13,931 bases of DNA, from the NCBI GenBank assembly GCA_003242495.1, contig QGUO01000041.1, positions 1-13,931 of the forward strand. Direction: 5' to 3'. How positions within the stretch are numbered: the first letter of the stretch is position 1; each line of letters opens with the position of its first letter. This document shows, in pieces, positions 12,836 through 13,931 of the stretch. This stretch comes from Pseudomonadota bacterium (GTDB lineage: Bacteria; Pseudomonadota; Gammaproteobacteria; Steroidobacterales; Steroidobacteraceae). A program made the translations under genes and the position numbers. The notes under the pieces are model-generated. The model did not search any database, was not told the DNA's origin, and saw only the letters and a list, made by a program, of their open reading frames with translations.

Positions 12836-13863
12836 TGGCGGCCCTGTCGATGGAGAGCTTCGAGTTCGCCCATCCCTGGCTGCTGCTGCTCGCGCCGCTC
12901 GCGGTGCTGCCGCTGCTGCGGCGACGGCGCGATGCGCTGACCTTCTCCTGGCTCGCCTGGTTGCCGCCGGATCCCTGGGGAAGGGCCGCCGGGTTCTTGT
13001 GGCGCGCGCTGGCCGTGCTCGCGATCGCCAGCATCGTGCTGGCGCTGGCCGGGCCCGGGCGTCCCGAGGTGCAGGTGCCGCGCACCGGTTACGGAGCGGA
13101 GATCCTGGTGCTCATCGACCGCAGCCGCAGCATGGACACGCGCATGTTGCCGAGCGACTGGCGAAGCATCGATCCGCTCAACCGCCTGTATCACCTGGGC
13201 CGCGGCCCGCAAAAGGCGCTCGTGGCGCGCGAGCTGCTCACGGAGTTCGTGCGCGAGCGCCCGGACGACCGCTTCGCGGTGATGTTCTTCAGCACCCGGC
13301 CGATCGAGGTCGTGCCGTTCACCGAGCGTGCCGACGTCGTGCAGGCGGGCGTCGCGGCCGGCGGCGTGGGGCGGGGTCTCTCGGACACGGCCGTGGGACG
13401 CGCGCTGATCGCCGCGGCCGAGAAGTTCAACGACCGGGCCTACAGCGGCAGTCGCATCATCCTGCTGGTCTCCGACGGCGGCGGGCATCTCGACGACCGC
13501 ACGCAACGACGCATTGCCGCCGCCCTGGAGCGCAATCGCATTGCGCTCTATTGGATCTACCTGCGCTCGTACAACAGTCCGCAGCTCTCGAACCCGGAGG
13601 ACGTCGGCAACGAGATGTCGCCGGAGCTGGCGCTGCACCGGTTCTTCCAGACGCTGCGCACGCCCTATCGGGTCTACGAGGCGGAGATGGAGGAGGACTT
13701 CGCCAGGGCCGTGGCGGATGTCGGGCGCCAGCAGAATTTTCCGCTCGATTACTTCGAGACCTTGCCGCGCAAGGATTACAGCCTGCACTGCATCGCGGCG
13801 GCGGCGCTGTGCTGCGCGCTGCTGCTCGCGTACCGGCTCGCGACCCTGCGGAGGTGGTCATGA
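12832..13863 (+). CDS. mxaC: Membrane-anchored VWA protein, MxaC-like
   Basis: A 343-residue protein with BatA-like topology. Two N-terminal helices (about residues 15-29 and 55-73) are followed by a periplasmic VWA domain and a C-terminal helix (~318-334). The MIDAS is complete: DRSRS at D96, S98 and S100, T186 in the SDTAVG loop, and D215 in LLVSDGGGH. An intact MIDAS implies divalent-metal-dependent ligand binding, which suits a role in calcium delivery, though that is inferred. The start ATG 12832 overlaps the mxaA stop; ATG 12835 and 12850 are in-frame alternatives. MxaC is one of the accessory proteins of the mxa operon in methylotrophs. Confidence 0.85.
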   Translation: MMAALSMESFEFAHPWLLLLAPLAVLPLLRRRRDALTFSWLAWLPPDPWGRAAGFLWRALAVLAIASIVLALAGPGRPEVQVPRTGYGAEILVLIDRSRSMDTRMLPSDWRSIDPLNRLYHLGRGPQKALVARELLTEFVRERPDDRFAVMFFSTRPIEVVPFTERADVVQAGVAAGGVGRGLSDTAVGRALIAAAEKFNDRAYSGSRIILLVSDGGGHLDDRTQRRIAAALERNRIALYWIYLRSYNSPQLSNPEDVGNEMSPELALHRFFQTLRTPYRVYEAEMEEDFARAVADVGRQQNFPLDYFETLPRKDYSLHCIAAAALCCALLLAYRLATLRRWS

Positions 13864-13931
13864 GACGGCGCACCGTTCATGTGCTGTTCGCCGCCGGCGC
13901 GCTCGCCTGCGGGGGGCTCGCCCTGTACAGC
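13860..13931 (+). CDS. mxaK: Probable MxaK, N-terminal 24 codons (3' truncated)
   Basis: The window ends after 24 codons, MRRRTVHVLFAAGALACGGL plus ALYS, an arginine-led hydrophobic segment typical of an N-terminal membrane anchor. The ATG overlaps the mxaC stop as ATGA and has a strong ribosome site GGAGG (13850-13854) with 5-nt spacing. Position directly after mxaC, plus this anchor, suggests MxaK; the fragment is too short for the sequence alone to prove it. Confidence 0.6.
   Translation, partial: MRRRTVHVLFAAGALACGGLALYS

Noticed and set aside
12748..13788. 346-codon open frame antisense to mxaC
   Set aside because: Shadow of the VWA gene, whose MIDAS residues establish the plus-strand frame.

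Overview
This window reads as high-GC gammaproteobacterial chromosome. The gene order tRNA-Val(GAC) - thrS - infC - rpmI - rplT - pheS - pheT - ihfA - merR is a conserved gammaproteobacterial translation/nucleoid block. IhfA has 99 residues and ThrS 642, as in E. coli. The right third looks like a methanol-dehydrogenase accessory cluster (mxaRSACK), so the organism is probably a methylotroph or has methylotrophic potential. I cannot name the genus.

Layout. Bases 1-1233 hold the C-terminal ~410 codons of uvrB (5' end outside the window). A 327-bp gap follows. It has no convincing gene, but its right end carries a good sigma70 promoter for tRNA-Val. The tRNA is 17 nt upstream of thrS, so the two are probably co-transcribed. 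infC follows thrS and appears to use an AUC start codon set by a GGAGG inside the thrS end. The rpmI-rplT pair is preceded by two hairpins placed where an L20 autoregulatory operator would be expected. A perfect 13-bp hairpin and a dispersed REP-like inverted repeat separate rplT from pheS. Then come pheS, pheT, ihfA and an overlapping MerR-family gene, closed by a UUCG-loop hairpin.

A convergent gene on the minus strand (9147-9812) encodes a pyridoxamine-phosphate-oxidase-fold protein. From the divergent spacer onward, a strong promoter (consensus TATAAT) drives a chain of genes joined by ATGA stop/start overlaps. They encode a MoxR AAA+ ATPase (MxaR), a DUF58/VWA-like protein (MxaS), an exported single-pass membrane protein (MxaA), a membrane-anchored VWA protein with an intact MIDAS (MxaC), and the first 24 codons of probable mxaK.

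How the genes work together. The left two thirds is housekeeping: repair, charging of Thr and Phe tRNAs, initiation and 50S proteins, and IHF. The right third is predicted to be a MoxR/VWA-type maturation machine which, in known methylotrophs, is needed for active calcium-PQQ methanol dehydrogenase. The structural genes mxaFJGI are not in the window. The cluster starts at mxaR with its own promoter, upstream direct repeats spaced 22 bp, and a palindrome centred on the predicted start site. That regulatory region is the least explained and most interesting part of the window.
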